Assembly: GCA_964403885.1 (NCBI GenBank)
Contig: CAYOHY010000044.1
Location: 1-14,988, forward strand
DNA from: CAYOHY01 sp964403885
GTDB taxonomy: Bacteria; Actinomycetota; Coriobacteriia; Anaerosomatales; PHET01
Direction of reading: 5' to 3'
DNA: 14,988 bases
The translations under genes and the position numbers were made by a program. The notes beneath the pieces were generated by a model. That model was given only the letters and a program-made list of their open reading frames with translations. It did no database searches and was not told the origin of the DNA. Below, in pieces: positions 7,740 through 14,507 of the stretch. Numbering within the stretch: the stretch's first letter is position 1; every line of letters starts with the position of its first letter.

Positions 7740-9244
7740 AGCGCGTGAGCATCGACCCCATCACCCGGCTCGAAGGTCACGGCCGCATCGACATGTACCT
7801 CGACGACGCCGGCAGCGTGCAGCAGGCGTACCTGATCATCCCCGAGCTGCGCGGCTTCGAGAAGTTCCTCGAAGGACGCCCGGTCGAAGAGCTGCCCCTC
7901 ATCACCCAGCGCATCTGCGGCGTGTGCCCCGAGGCGCACCACGCCGCCGCCGCCAAGGCCGCTGACGCGGTGTACGGGCTCGAGATCCCCTACGCGGCGG
8001 AGCTGGTTCGCCGCCTGCAGTACAACGCCTTCATGGCCGGCGACCACGCCACGCACTTCTTCGCGCTGGGCGGTCCCGACTTCCTCGTGGGCCCCGACGC
8101 ACCCGCCGCCGAGCGCAACGTCATCGGCGTGCTGCGCAAGGTGGGACCGGAGCTCGCTGGTCAGGTCATCCGCATGCGTCGCGAGGCGCACGAGGTGGCC
8201 GAGCTCATCGGCGGGCGTCGCATCCACCCGGTGTCGATGGTGCCGGGCGGGATCTCTCAGGCCGTGTCGCACGAGACCGCGGTGAGGCTTCGTGAGATCG
8301 CGGACTTCATGGTCGAGTTCGCACGCGCGGCCCAAGACGTCTTTGGCCGCGCGCTGGGCGAGAGCGCCGAGTTCCGCAAGATGATCGTGTCCGAGGAGTA
8401 CACCTCGCGCACCAACTACCTCGCGCTGGTCAACGAGCACAACCAGCCCGACGCCTACGACGGGCGCATCCGCATCGTGGGACCGGACGGCGCCGATGTC
8501 CTCACCTACGAGCCCAGCACCTACCTCGATCACTTCTCGGAGCGCTCCGAGCCGTGGAGCTACCTGAAGTTCCCGTACCTGAAGTCGCTGGGCTGGCGCG
8601 GCACCGACGACGCGGCCGCGCCCGCGCTCATCCGCACCGGACCGCTGGGCAGCCTCAACGCAGCCGACTCGATGCAGACCCCGCTCGCGCAGGCTGAGTT
8701 CGAGCGCTTCTTCGCGACGATGAAGGCCAAGCCGGTCCACCAGACCCTGCTCTACCACTGGGCACGCATCATCGAGATGCTCCAGTGCGCGGAGCTCGTG
8801 CAGCGCTACGCCTACGACGAGCGCCTCACGGACCCCGACATCCGCACGCTGCCCGGCGTTGCCGTGGGCGAGGGCGTGGGGTGCGTGGAAGCGCCGCGCG
8901 GCCTGCTCACCCATCACTACAAGACCGACGCCGATGGCATCGTGACCAGCGTGAACATGATCGTGGGCACCACCTACAACTACCCGGCCATCCAGGCCTC
9001 GGTGCAAAAGGCCGCCCAGGCGCTGGTGCGCGGTGACGAGTCGCTCACCGAGACCGTCATGAACCGCATCGAGATGGCGTTTCGTGCCTACGACCCGTGC
9101 TTTGGCTGCGCCACGCACTCCATGCCGGGCAGCGGTCCGCTCGAGGTGCGCGCGTACGGTCCCGGCGGCGAGCTCGTCGACGCCGTGCGCCGAGACCACA
9201 CCGGCCGCGTCCACCACTTCGCCGACGAGGAGGTGGACGAGTGA
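7736..9244 (+). CDS. mvhA: [NiFe]-hydrogenase large subunit, MvhA-like
   Basis: 502-aa catalytic subunit that holds the Ni-Fe(CN)2CO centre and splits or forms H2. The L0 region reads RLEGHGRI, with the conserved Glu13. The N-terminal metal motif is RICGVCPEAHH (Cys61, Cys64). The C-terminal motif is DPCFGCATH (Cys455, Cys458, His461). All four Ni-ligand cysteines are present, so it should be active. After His461 is a 41-residue tail (9119-9241) that fits the peptide removed by the maturation endopeptidase once nickel is inserted; such a protease is encoded at the end of this operon. The ATG overlaps the mvhG stop, and the end overlaps the hdrA GTG by 4 nt. No other maturation genes (hypA-F) are in the window. 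Confidence 0.95.
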   Translation: MKRVSIDPITRLEGHGRIDMYLDDAGSVQQAYLIIPELRGFEKFLEGRPVEELPLITQRICGVCPEAHHAAAAKAADAVYGLEIPYAAELVRRLQYNAFMAGDHATHFFALGGPDFLVGPDAPAAERNVIGVLRKVGPELAGQVIRMRREAHEVAELIGGRRIHPVSMVPGGISQAVSHETAVRLREIADFMVEFARAAQDVFGRALGESAEFRKMIVSEEYTSRTNYLALVNEHNQPDAYDGRIRIVGPDGADVLTYEPSTYLDHFSERSEPWSYLKFPYLKSLGWRGTDDAAAPALIRTGPLGSLNAADSMQTPLAQAEFERFFATMKAKPVHQTLLYHWARIIEMLQCAELVQRYAYDERLTDPDIRTLPGVAVGEGVGCVEAPRGLLTHHYKTDADGIVTSVNMIVGTTYNYPAIQASVQKAAQALVRGDESLTETVMNRIEMAFRAYDPCFGCATHSMPGSGPLEVRAYGPGGELVDAVRRDHTGRVHHFADEEVDE

Positions 9245-11223
9245 CGAGCGCCAAGCGCGACGCGCGCGAGCCGCAGGCACTCGTCTTCGTGTGCGAGTGC
9301 GGCCCCATCATCAAAGACCTCGTCGACCTCGACGCGCTGGGTGAGCGCGCTGCCGCGTTGCCCGATGTCGCCGCCGTCGCGCGCCACGCGACCCTGTGCT
9401 CCACCGACGGCCGCGCGTTCGTGACCCAGCAGCTGCGCGAGCACCCCGGCCTGCGCCCGGTGTTCGCCGCCTGCTCGCCGCGCGAGCACGCCGAGACCCT
9501 GGGCAGCGCCTGCGAGGACGCCGGCGTGAACCGCTACCTCATGGGCCGAGCCAACGTGCGCGAGCAGTGCGCCTGGGTCACCCCCGACAAAGCCCAAGCC
9601 ACCGACAAGGCCGCGCATCTGGTCGAGGCCGCGGTGGCGCGCTCGCTCGTGAACGAGGAGCTCACCGCGCCCCAGATCGACTGCGCGACGAGCGTGCTCG
9701 TGGTGGGTGCCGGGGTGGCAGGCATGAACGCCGCACTGCTGCTGGCCGATGCCGGGCGCAAGGTCACGCTGGTCGAGCGCGAGCCCGCCATCGGCGGACG
9801 CGTGGTGCTGCTGGGCGAGCTGTATCCGGACATGGACTGCGCGCCGTGTTTGCTCGAGCCGCTCATGGACCACGTGCTGCACCACGACAACATCGAGGTC
9901 CTGCTCCAAAGCGAGCTCGAGGACCTGCTCGGCTATCTGGGCAACTACACGGCACGCGTGCGCGTGAAGCCGCGCCACGTCGACCTCAACGGCTGCTACG
10001 GATGCCGCGCGTGCTCCGAGGTCTGCCCCGTGCAGGTCCCCGACCCCATCAACGCCGGCATGTCGACGCGCAAGGCGGTGCACATCCCGTACGAGGGAGC
10101 GCTACCCAACGCGAGCGTTGTCGATGAGACCGCATGCCTGCACTTCAACGGCGGAGACTGCGAACTGTGCGTGAGCGCGTGCGCCTTTGGCGCCATCGAC
10201 CTGGGCGGAGAGTCACAGGTCGTGGAGCGTGCGGTGGGCGGCGTGTTGATCGCGACCGGCTCGGAGATCCGCGTGGCCGGCTCCGTGTGGGACGCGCCCG
10301 GCGTGCTCGCGACCTACGAGTTCGAGCGCATCTTGAACCCCGACGGCCCCACCGGCGGCGAGGTCAGGCTGCCCGAGGGCGCCGCGCCCGCCACCATCGC
10401 GCTGATCCACTGCGCCACCGAGGACGGGTGCGCGCCCACCGCCGAGTGCTCGCACACGTGCTGCCTCTCGCTTGCCAAGGCCGCGCTCGAGATCGGCCAC
10501 AAGTCGCCCGAGACCCGCGTCGTCACCTTCGCGTGGGACCGCGTGCTGGGCGGCCCGCACTACCTCGCGGCCTCAGCGGACCCCCACAGGCCCGCGACCC
10601 ACGAGCTCGTCGCGCTCTCGGCCGGCGACTCACTGCGCGTCGAGGCCACCCAGACCGGCGGCGCACGCATCGTCTTCACGCGCGGCGGCGTGACCGAGAC
10701 CTTCGAGGCCGACATCGCCGTGCTGGCCGCACCGCAGTTTGGGCGCGCGTCGCTCGAGCCGTCCGCGCATGCCGCCGGCGTCGAGCTCGATGCGCGCGGC
10801 TTCGTCACCACCTCCAACCACCGCATCCGCTCGTTCGCGAGCCGCATCGAGGGCGTGTACGTGGCCGGCTCGGCCCAACGCCCCAAAGACGTCACCGAGG
10901 CCAGCTCACACGGAGCGGCGGCGGCCGGTGCGATCCTGTCGGCACTCGTGGAGGGCAAGCGCCTCGTGCGCGAAGCCGCCACGGCGGTTGTGACGACTGA
11001 CCTGTGCGGCGGATGCAGCCTGTGTATACTCGCCTGCCCCTACAAGGCGATCACCTTTGATACGGAATCACGCATCGCGGTGGTCAATGAGTTGCTATGC
11101 CACGGATGTGGCACGTGCGTTGCGGCTTGTCCTTCCTCGGCGATCCACGCCAAGGGGTTCTCGGACGAGCAGCTTCACGCCGAGTCACGTGCGCTGTCTC
11201 ATGCAGCACACGTTTCGGAATAG
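9241..11223 (+). CDS. hdrA: HdrA-like FAD/iron-sulfur protein of heterodisulfide reductase type
   Basis: 660-aa HdrA homologue, the FAD protein where flavin-based electron bifurcation occurs in Mvh-Hdr complexes. In order: an N-terminal Cys region (FVCECG, Cys18/Cys20; AACSPREHAETL, Cys78); Rossmann FAD site GAGVAGMNAA (156-165); HdrA-type Cys200/Cys203 (MDCAPCLLEP); inserted ferredoxin with CYGCRACSEVCP (252-262) and CELCVSAC (307-314); a CATEDGC...CC region (391-408); second FAD motif ending in SSHGAAAAG; and a C-terminal two-cluster ferredoxin (589-599 and 620-630). I chose GTG 9241, which overlaps the mvhA stop by 4 nt; a longer in-frame ORF from 9097 would lie inside mvhA. HdrB and HdrC are not in the window, so the second electron acceptor is unknown. 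The last 80 codons are clearly richer in A/T-ending codons than the rest. Confidence 0.93.
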   Translation: MTSAKRDAREPQALVFVCECGPIIKDLVDLDALGERAAALPDVAAVARHATLCSTDGRAFVTQQLREHPGLRPVFAACSPREHAETLGSACEDAGVNRYLMGRANVREQCAWVTPDKAQATDKAAHLVEAAVARSLVNEELTAPQIDCATSVLVVGAGVAGMNAALLLADAGRKVTLVEREPAIGGRVVLLGELYPDMDCAPCLLEPLMDHVLHHDNIEVLLQSELEDLLGYLGNYTARVRVKPRHVDLNGCYGCRACSEVCPVQVPDPINAGMSTRKAVHIPYEGALPNASVVDETACLHFNGGDCELCVSACAFGAIDLGGESQVVERAVGGVLIATGSEIRVAGSVWDAPGVLATYEFERILNPDGPTGGEVRLPEGAAPATIALIHCATEDGCAPTAECSHTCCLSLAKAALEIGHKSPETRVVTFAWDRVLGGPHYLAASADPHRPATHELVALSAGDSLRVEATQTGGARIVFTRGGVTETFEADIAVLAAPQFGRASLEPSAHAAGVELDARGFVTTSNHRIRSFASRIEGVYVAGSAQRPKDVTEASSHGAAAAGAILSALVEGKRLVREAATAVVTTDLCGGCSLCILACPYKAITFDTESRIAVVNELLCHGCGTCVAACPSSAIHAKGFSDEQLHAESRALSHAAHVSE

Positions 11224-11264
11224 ATATCGGAATCATCGAGCCAGGATCAGAAAGGGACCACCAC

Positions 11265-11486
11265 ATGTCAGTCAAGACCATCGACGCAACCGGCCTGCGC
11301 TGCCCGCAGCCCATCCTCAAGATCACCATCGCCATGCCGGAGATGCAGCCGGGGGACATCCTCGAGTGCTCTGCGGACTGCTCCACCTTCGAAGACGACG
11401 TGCGCAAGTGGTGTGAGCGCATGGGCAAGACCCTTCTCGCTATCACGCGCGAAGGCGAGAAGGTCACCGCGCAGATCCAGTTCTAG
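11265..11486 (+). CDS. tusA: TusA-family sulfur-carrier protein
   Basis: 73-aa protein with the TusA/SirA fold. Near the N terminus is DATGLRCPQPILKI, with the CPxP motif and the sulfur-binding Cys13. The second half, CSADCSTFEDDVRKWCERMG, matches the usual TusA helix and adds Cys35, Cys39 and Cys49. TusA proteins carry persulfide sulfur in tRNA thiolation, Moco synthesis or dissimilatory sulfur metabolism. Start ATG 11265 has AAAGGGA 7 nt upstream; an in-frame ATG at 11097 lies inside hdrA and is rejected. It follows hdrA by 41 nt and precedes the rsbR-like gene by 12 nt. Sulfur-oxidising sHdr loci also associate Hdr-like proteins with TusA, so a sulfur-related role is possible, but HdrB/HdrC, LbpA and DsrE-type genes are missing here. 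Confidence 0.92.
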   Translation: MSVKTIDATGLRCPQPILKITIAMPEMQPGDILECSADCSTFEDDVRKWCERMGKTLLAITREGEKVTAQIQF

Positions 11487-11498
11487 TCAGGAGCAACG

Positions 11499-12308
11499 AT
11501 GACCGATTCACTCAACCTCACCCTCGCCGACTATCAGGCGATGCTCGAGGCGCTGCAGAGCATCGCCGACGGCAACTACCGCGAGCGCCTCGAGCTCAAT
11601 CTCGAGACCGACGCGGGCAAGGCCCTGCAGGCCAACTTCAACGGCGCCCTGCAGGCGATCGACGATCACCTGGGCGAGGACCGCGACGCCACCATGGGCC
11701 TGGCCCTCGGTATGTCCGAGTGCTTCGGCGTGCTCGCCGCGGTGCGCATGGGCGACCTGACGGCGCGCGTGAGCGACGAGATGCTGACCAGCGACAACGA
11801 GCTCATGGTGCAGTTTGGCCGCTCGCTCAACGAGACGATCGCCGACATCGAGAAGCAGATCGACACGATTCGTCACCAGCAGGAGACCCAGGCCGCCATG
11901 GAGCACCTGGTCCGCCAGCTGCAGACCCCCATCCTCGAGCTGTGGGACGACGTGCTGTGCCTGCCGGTCATCGGCATGGTGGACAGCCGCCGCAGCGCCG
12001 ACATGATGGAGACGCTGCTCAACGAGATCGTCGTGCGTCGCAGCAAGTACGTCATCCTCGACATCACCGGCGTCGAGATCGTGGACACCCGCACCGCCGA
12101 TCACTTCGTGAAGGTCATGAAGTCCGCCGAGCTGCTGGGTACCCGCTGCATCATGACCGGCATCCGTCCGGCCGTGGCCCAGACCCTCGTCGAGCTGGGC
12201 GTCGACCTGAGCTCGATCCGCACCCTGCGCAACCTGCAGGAGGGCCTGCGCTACTGCCTGCGCGAGGCCGAGGTCAATCGTGCCGCGCGTCTGACGAGCC
12301 AGGGGTAG
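11499..12308 (+). CDS. rsbR: RsbR-like stressosome sensor/scaffold protein (HAMP-like repeats + STAS)
   Basis: 269-aa soluble protein. The C-terminal STAS domain (about 142-255) is of RsbR type: YVILDITGVEIVDTRTADHF, then CIMTGIRPAVAQTLVELG. Thr197 (VDT) aligns with the RsbT-phosphorylated Thr171 of Bacillus RsbRA; Thr229 (AQT) is the probable counterpart of the second site, Thr205, to be confirmed by alignment. In place of the globin-like N terminus of RsbRA there are two HAMP-like segments: about 12-56 (IADGNYRERL...) and 77-119 (VRMGDLTARV...), followed by a short coiled coil. No transmembrane segment is seen, so the sensed signal is probably cytoplasmic. AGGAG lies 5 nt before the ATG. 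It opens the R-S-T-X block. Stressosome RsbR proteins form the sensory shell with RsbS; what this one senses is unknown. Confidence 0.88.
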   Translation: MTDSLNLTLADYQAMLEALQSIADGNYRERLELNLETDAGKALQANFNGALQAIDDHLGEDRDATMGLALGMSECFGVLAAVRMGDLTARVSDEMLTSDNELMVQFGRSLNETIADIEKQIDTIRHQQETQAAMEHLVRQLQTPILELWDDVLCLPVIGMVDSRRSADMMETLLNEIVVRRSKYVILDITGVEIVDTRTADHFVKVMKSAELLGTRCIMTGIRPAVAQTLVELGVDLSSIRTLRNLQEGLRYCLREAEVNRAARLTSQG

Positions 12309-12312
12309 CGAC

Positions 12313-12720
12313 GTGGTCTCCATCTCGCGACATATCCCGATCATCAAGCTCTATGACACCCTGATCGTCTCGATCCAGGTGGAGCTCTCTGACGCCCTGG
12401 TCACCCAGCTCAAGGACGATGTCGCCAACGAGATCGAGCGCGTGGGACCCACGGGCCTGATCATCGACGTCTCCGGCGTCGACATCATGGACTCCTACAT
12501 CTCGCGCACGATCCGCGACATCGGCCAGATCTCGAAGCTGATGGGCGTGTCCACCGTCATCTGTGGCCTCGATCCCAACGTCGCCATGACGCTTGTGGAG
12601 ATGGGCATGGACCTCGAGGGTGTCGAGCCGCATCTGCACATGGAGGCTGCCTTCGAGGCGCTCCAGCAGCAGGCCCGCGAGCGGCACGCCGAAGGCGAGG
12701 CGTCGCTGTGGTTCTCGTAG
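12313..12720 (+). CDS. rsbS: RsbS-like STAS-domain stressosome core protein
   Basis: 135-aa STAS protein. It resembles Bacillus RsbS along its length: HIPIIKLYDTLIVSIQVEL at the start, then LIIDVSGVDIMDSYISRTI and SKLMGVSTVICGLDPNVAMTLVEMG. Ser61 (IMDS) occupies the place of RsbS Ser59, the residue phosphorylated by RsbT to open the complex. The start is GTG 12313 with AGGGG 7 nt upstream; this RBS overlaps the preceding stop. The C-terminal 15-20 residues are charged and extend past the usual RsbS end. It overlaps the rsbT-like gene by 13 nt. In stressosomes RsbS and RsbR build a pseudo-icosahedral shell that sequesters RsbT; the adjacent R, S and T genes suggest the same assembly. Confidence 0.92.
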   Translation: MVSISRHIPIIKLYDTLIVSIQVELSDALVTQLKDDVANEIERVGPTGLIIDVSGVDIMDSYISRTIRDIGQISKLMGVSTVICGLDPNVAMTLVEMGMDLEGVEPHLHMEAAFEALQQQARERHAEGEASLWFS

Positions 12721-13457
12721 AGCATCTGCACGAGAAGGTGATCGCCGCGATCGCCCCGCACACCGGGGCCATCGTGGCGCGCTCCGTGGTGCAGGTGGCG
12801 AGCAACCAGTGCGGCGTGGACCTCGATCACGCCAGCGCCAACCAGCTGCGCTGCCTGACCTCGGGCATCGAGAACGGCATCCGAACCTTCCTTGCCGACA
12901 AGGCCAAGGCGGACGAGGCGGTCAAGGCGCTCCAGGACACGGTGCGCGACCTCACCCCTGCGACACCCGGGTTCTCGGCCACGCCTGACGACATGCCGCT
13001 CAAGACCTCGTTCTCGGGCGCGCCCGCTGCCGGCGCCGTCGCCGCCAGCGGCGGCATGGGGATGGGCGAGGTGCGCCATATCCCGATCGACCAGGAGTAC
13101 GACATCGTGGTCGCCCGCGGCGAGTGCAAGGAGCTGTGCGCCTCGCTTGGCTTCACCGTTCTCGACCAGGTGAAGATCTCGACCGTGGTCTCGGAGCTCG
13201 CGCGAAACATCGTGCAGTACGCCGGTACCGGCTACATCGACCTGGTGGCCATCACGATGCCGGTCAAGGGTATCGAGATCCGCGCCGTGGACAAGGGCAC
13301 CGGCATCACCGATGTCGATCACGTGCTGTCCGGTTCGTACAACTCCAAGACCGGCATGGGCGTGGGCCTCGTGGGCACCAAGCGGCTCATGAACGAGTTC
13401 ACCATCGAGACCGGTCCCACCGGCACCCGCATCACCGCACGGAAGTACCTGCAATGA
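12708..13457 (+). CDS. rsbT: RsbT-like switch kinase with a novel N-terminal domain
   Basis: 249 aa. Residues about 121-249 are an RsbT-type GHKL (HATPase) kinase: DIVVARGECKELCASLGF, N-box SELARNIVQYAG (Glu163, Asn167), G1 box DKGTGI (from Asp195), and G2 box GMGVGLVGTKRLMNEF. RsbT phosphorylates RsbS and RsbR and is then released to its target. Stand-alone RsbT is only about 130 aa; here 120 extra residues precede it: a helical region (1-82) I do not recognise and a Gly/Ala/Pro-rich linker (84-120). GTG 12708 overlaps rsbS by 13 nt. A shorter start at ATG 13054 lacks a ribosome-binding site and would leave over 330 bp without a gene, so I prefer the long form. It overlaps the phosphatase gene by 4 nt. 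Confidence 0.88.
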   Translation: MVLVEHLHEKVIAAIAPHTGAIVARSVVQVASNQCGVDLDHASANQLRCLTSGIENGIRTFLADKAKADEAVKALQDTVRDLTPATPGFSATPDDMPLKTSFSGAPAAGAVAASGGMGMGEVRHIPIDQEYDIVVARGECKELCASLGFTVLDQVKISTVVSELARNIVQYAGTGYIDLVAITMPVKGIEIRAVDKGTGITDVDHVLSGSYNSKTGMGVGLVGTKRLMNEFTIETGPTGTRITARKYLQ

Positions 13458-14032
13458 GGTGGGAGGTCGCATCGGTGTCGCGCCCGTGCACGGGCGAGCA
13501 CGTCTCGGGCGACGGAGTCTGTGTCATCGAGCACGAAGGCTCCCTGCTCGCGACGGTCACCGACGGCCTGGGCCACGGCCCCAGCGCTGCCGAGGCATCG
13601 GTGGCGTTCATCGAGTACGTGACCGCGAACCCGAGCCTGCCGCTGGGCGACATGATGCTGGGCGGCAGCAAGCACATCGGCTCGACACGCGGTGCGGCCG
13701 CCTCCCTCATGCGGTTCAACCCCGAGTCCGGCGCGTTCAGTTACTGCGGCGTGGGCAACTGCCACCTGCACACGCACGTGCCGGACGCCCCGATCCACCC
13801 CGTCTCGGCGCCGGGCATCGTGGGCAACCGGATCCGCAAGGTCCTGCCCTTCGAGTTCTCGCTGCCTGCCACCGGGCTGTTCGTTCTGTGCTCCGACGGC
13901 ATCTCGAGCCGCCTGCACGTGGAGCGCTACGCCCACCTCGACTCACAGGGCGTGGTCGACGCGATCCTCGACGAGCACGGCAAGCACCACGACGACGCCA
14001 CGATCCTCGTCGTACGGCTGCATGAGGAATAG
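13454..14032 (+). CDS. rsbX: RsbX-like PP2C/SpoIIE-type serine/threonine phosphatase
   Basis: 192-aa compact PPM phosphatase. Motifs in order: SGDGVCVIEHEG (Asp20), ATVTDGLGHGPSA (Asp37), STRGAAASL, YCGVGNCHLH, LCSDGISS (Asp148) and HDDATILVV (Asp180/Asp181). These supply the metal-binding aspartates of the family. It has no sensory or coiled-coil N-terminal domain, so it resembles RsbX, which dephosphorylates RsbR and RsbS to reset the stressosome, rather than RsbU. The ATG at 13454 overlaps the stop of the rsbT-like gene (ATGA). The ORF can be extended upstream to 13124 only by overlapping the kinase gene, which is not credible. Confidence 0.88.
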   Translation: MRWEVASVSRPCTGEHVSGDGVCVIEHEGSLLATVTDGLGHGPSAAEASVAFIEYVTANPSLPLGDMMLGGSKHIGSTRGAAASLMRFNPESGAFSYCGVGNCHLHTHVPDAPIHPVSAPGIVGNRIRKVLPFEFSLPATGLFVLCSDGISSRLHVERYAHLDSQGVVDAILDEHGKHHDDATILVVRLHEE

Positions 14033-14036
14033 CCCC

Positions 14037-14507
14037 ATGTTCAAGCCGAGCCATCACTACACCGGCCTGACGAAGCACTACCGCGTCCACTCGACCGCCG
14101 ATGCGCTCGCGCTTCCCCTTGCGGTCTCGCGTGTGGCCCGCGACCTGGGCTTCTCGGAACGGCGTGTGCTCGAGCTCGAGCTCATCGCGAGCGAGCTCGC
14201 CACCAATGTCGTGCATCACGGCGGTGGCGGCTCGATCACGCTCACCGGTGTGGACGCACCGGCCCCGGGGATCCGCCTGACGGCCGAGGACTCGGGTCCC
14301 GGCTTCGAGTGCATCGACAGCGCACTTCGCGACGGCTTCTCGCAGGGGCAGCTGCTCGTGCACCACATCCCCGCCGGTAGCCGCGGCGGCCTGGGCACCG
14401 GCCTGGGCGCGATCGAGCGCCTGGCCGACACGCTGGACATCGCCAACAGGCCCGAAGGCGGCGCGCACGTCTCGGTGTTCAAGGCCCGCGACCGGCGTCA
14501 CCTGTGA
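14037..14507 (+). CDS. Second GHKL ATPase, RsbW/RsbT-like serine kinase or anti-sigma factor
   Basis: 156-aa protein with a histidine-kinase-like ATPase fold: N-box ELIASELATNVVHHGG (Glu53, Asn57), G1 box EDSGPGFE (Asp85), and G2 box RGGLGTGLGAIERLAD (about 116-131). It is of the RsbW/SpoIIAB/RsbT class, whose members phosphorylate STAS proteins and may bind a sigma factor. No sigma factor or RsbV is in the window, so its target is unknown. ATG 14037 has GAGGAA 7 nt upstream; an in-frame ATG at 14022 would overlap rsbX and is less likely. The last four bases overlap the GTG of the hydrogenase maturation protease gene, tying the signalling block to hydrogenase maturation. Confidence 0.85.
   Translation: MFKPSHHYTGLTKHYRVHSTADALALPLAVSRVARDLGFSERRVLELELIASELATNVVHHGGGGSITLTGVDAPAPGIRLTAEDSGPGFECIDSALRDGFSQGQLLVHHIPAGSRGGLGTGLGAIERLADTLDIANRPEGGAHVSVFKARDRRHL

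Noticed and set aside
9097..9240. Upstream extension of hdrA to an in-frame ATG
   Set aside because: It would overlap the conserved C terminus of mvhA in another frame; GTG 9241 with the 4-nt overlap matches the operon style.
7673..9280. 535-residue minus-strand ORF opposite the hydrogenase large subunit
   Set aside because: It mirrors mvhA in a GC-rich frame; the sequence is low in recognisable motifs and rich in Val/Ala/His/Arg, whereas the plus strand carries full catalytic motifs.
11025..11030. TATACT inside hdrA as a possible promoter for tusA and the rsb block
   Set aside because: No -35 match exists at 16-18 bp, and it is coding sequence within a cluster-binding motif; kept only as part of the codon-shift observation.
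13054..13457. Separate short RsbT gene starting at ATG 13054
   Set aside because: No purine-rich ribosome-binding site precedes it, and the coding frame is continuous from 12708, whose start overlaps rsbS as elsewhere in the operon.
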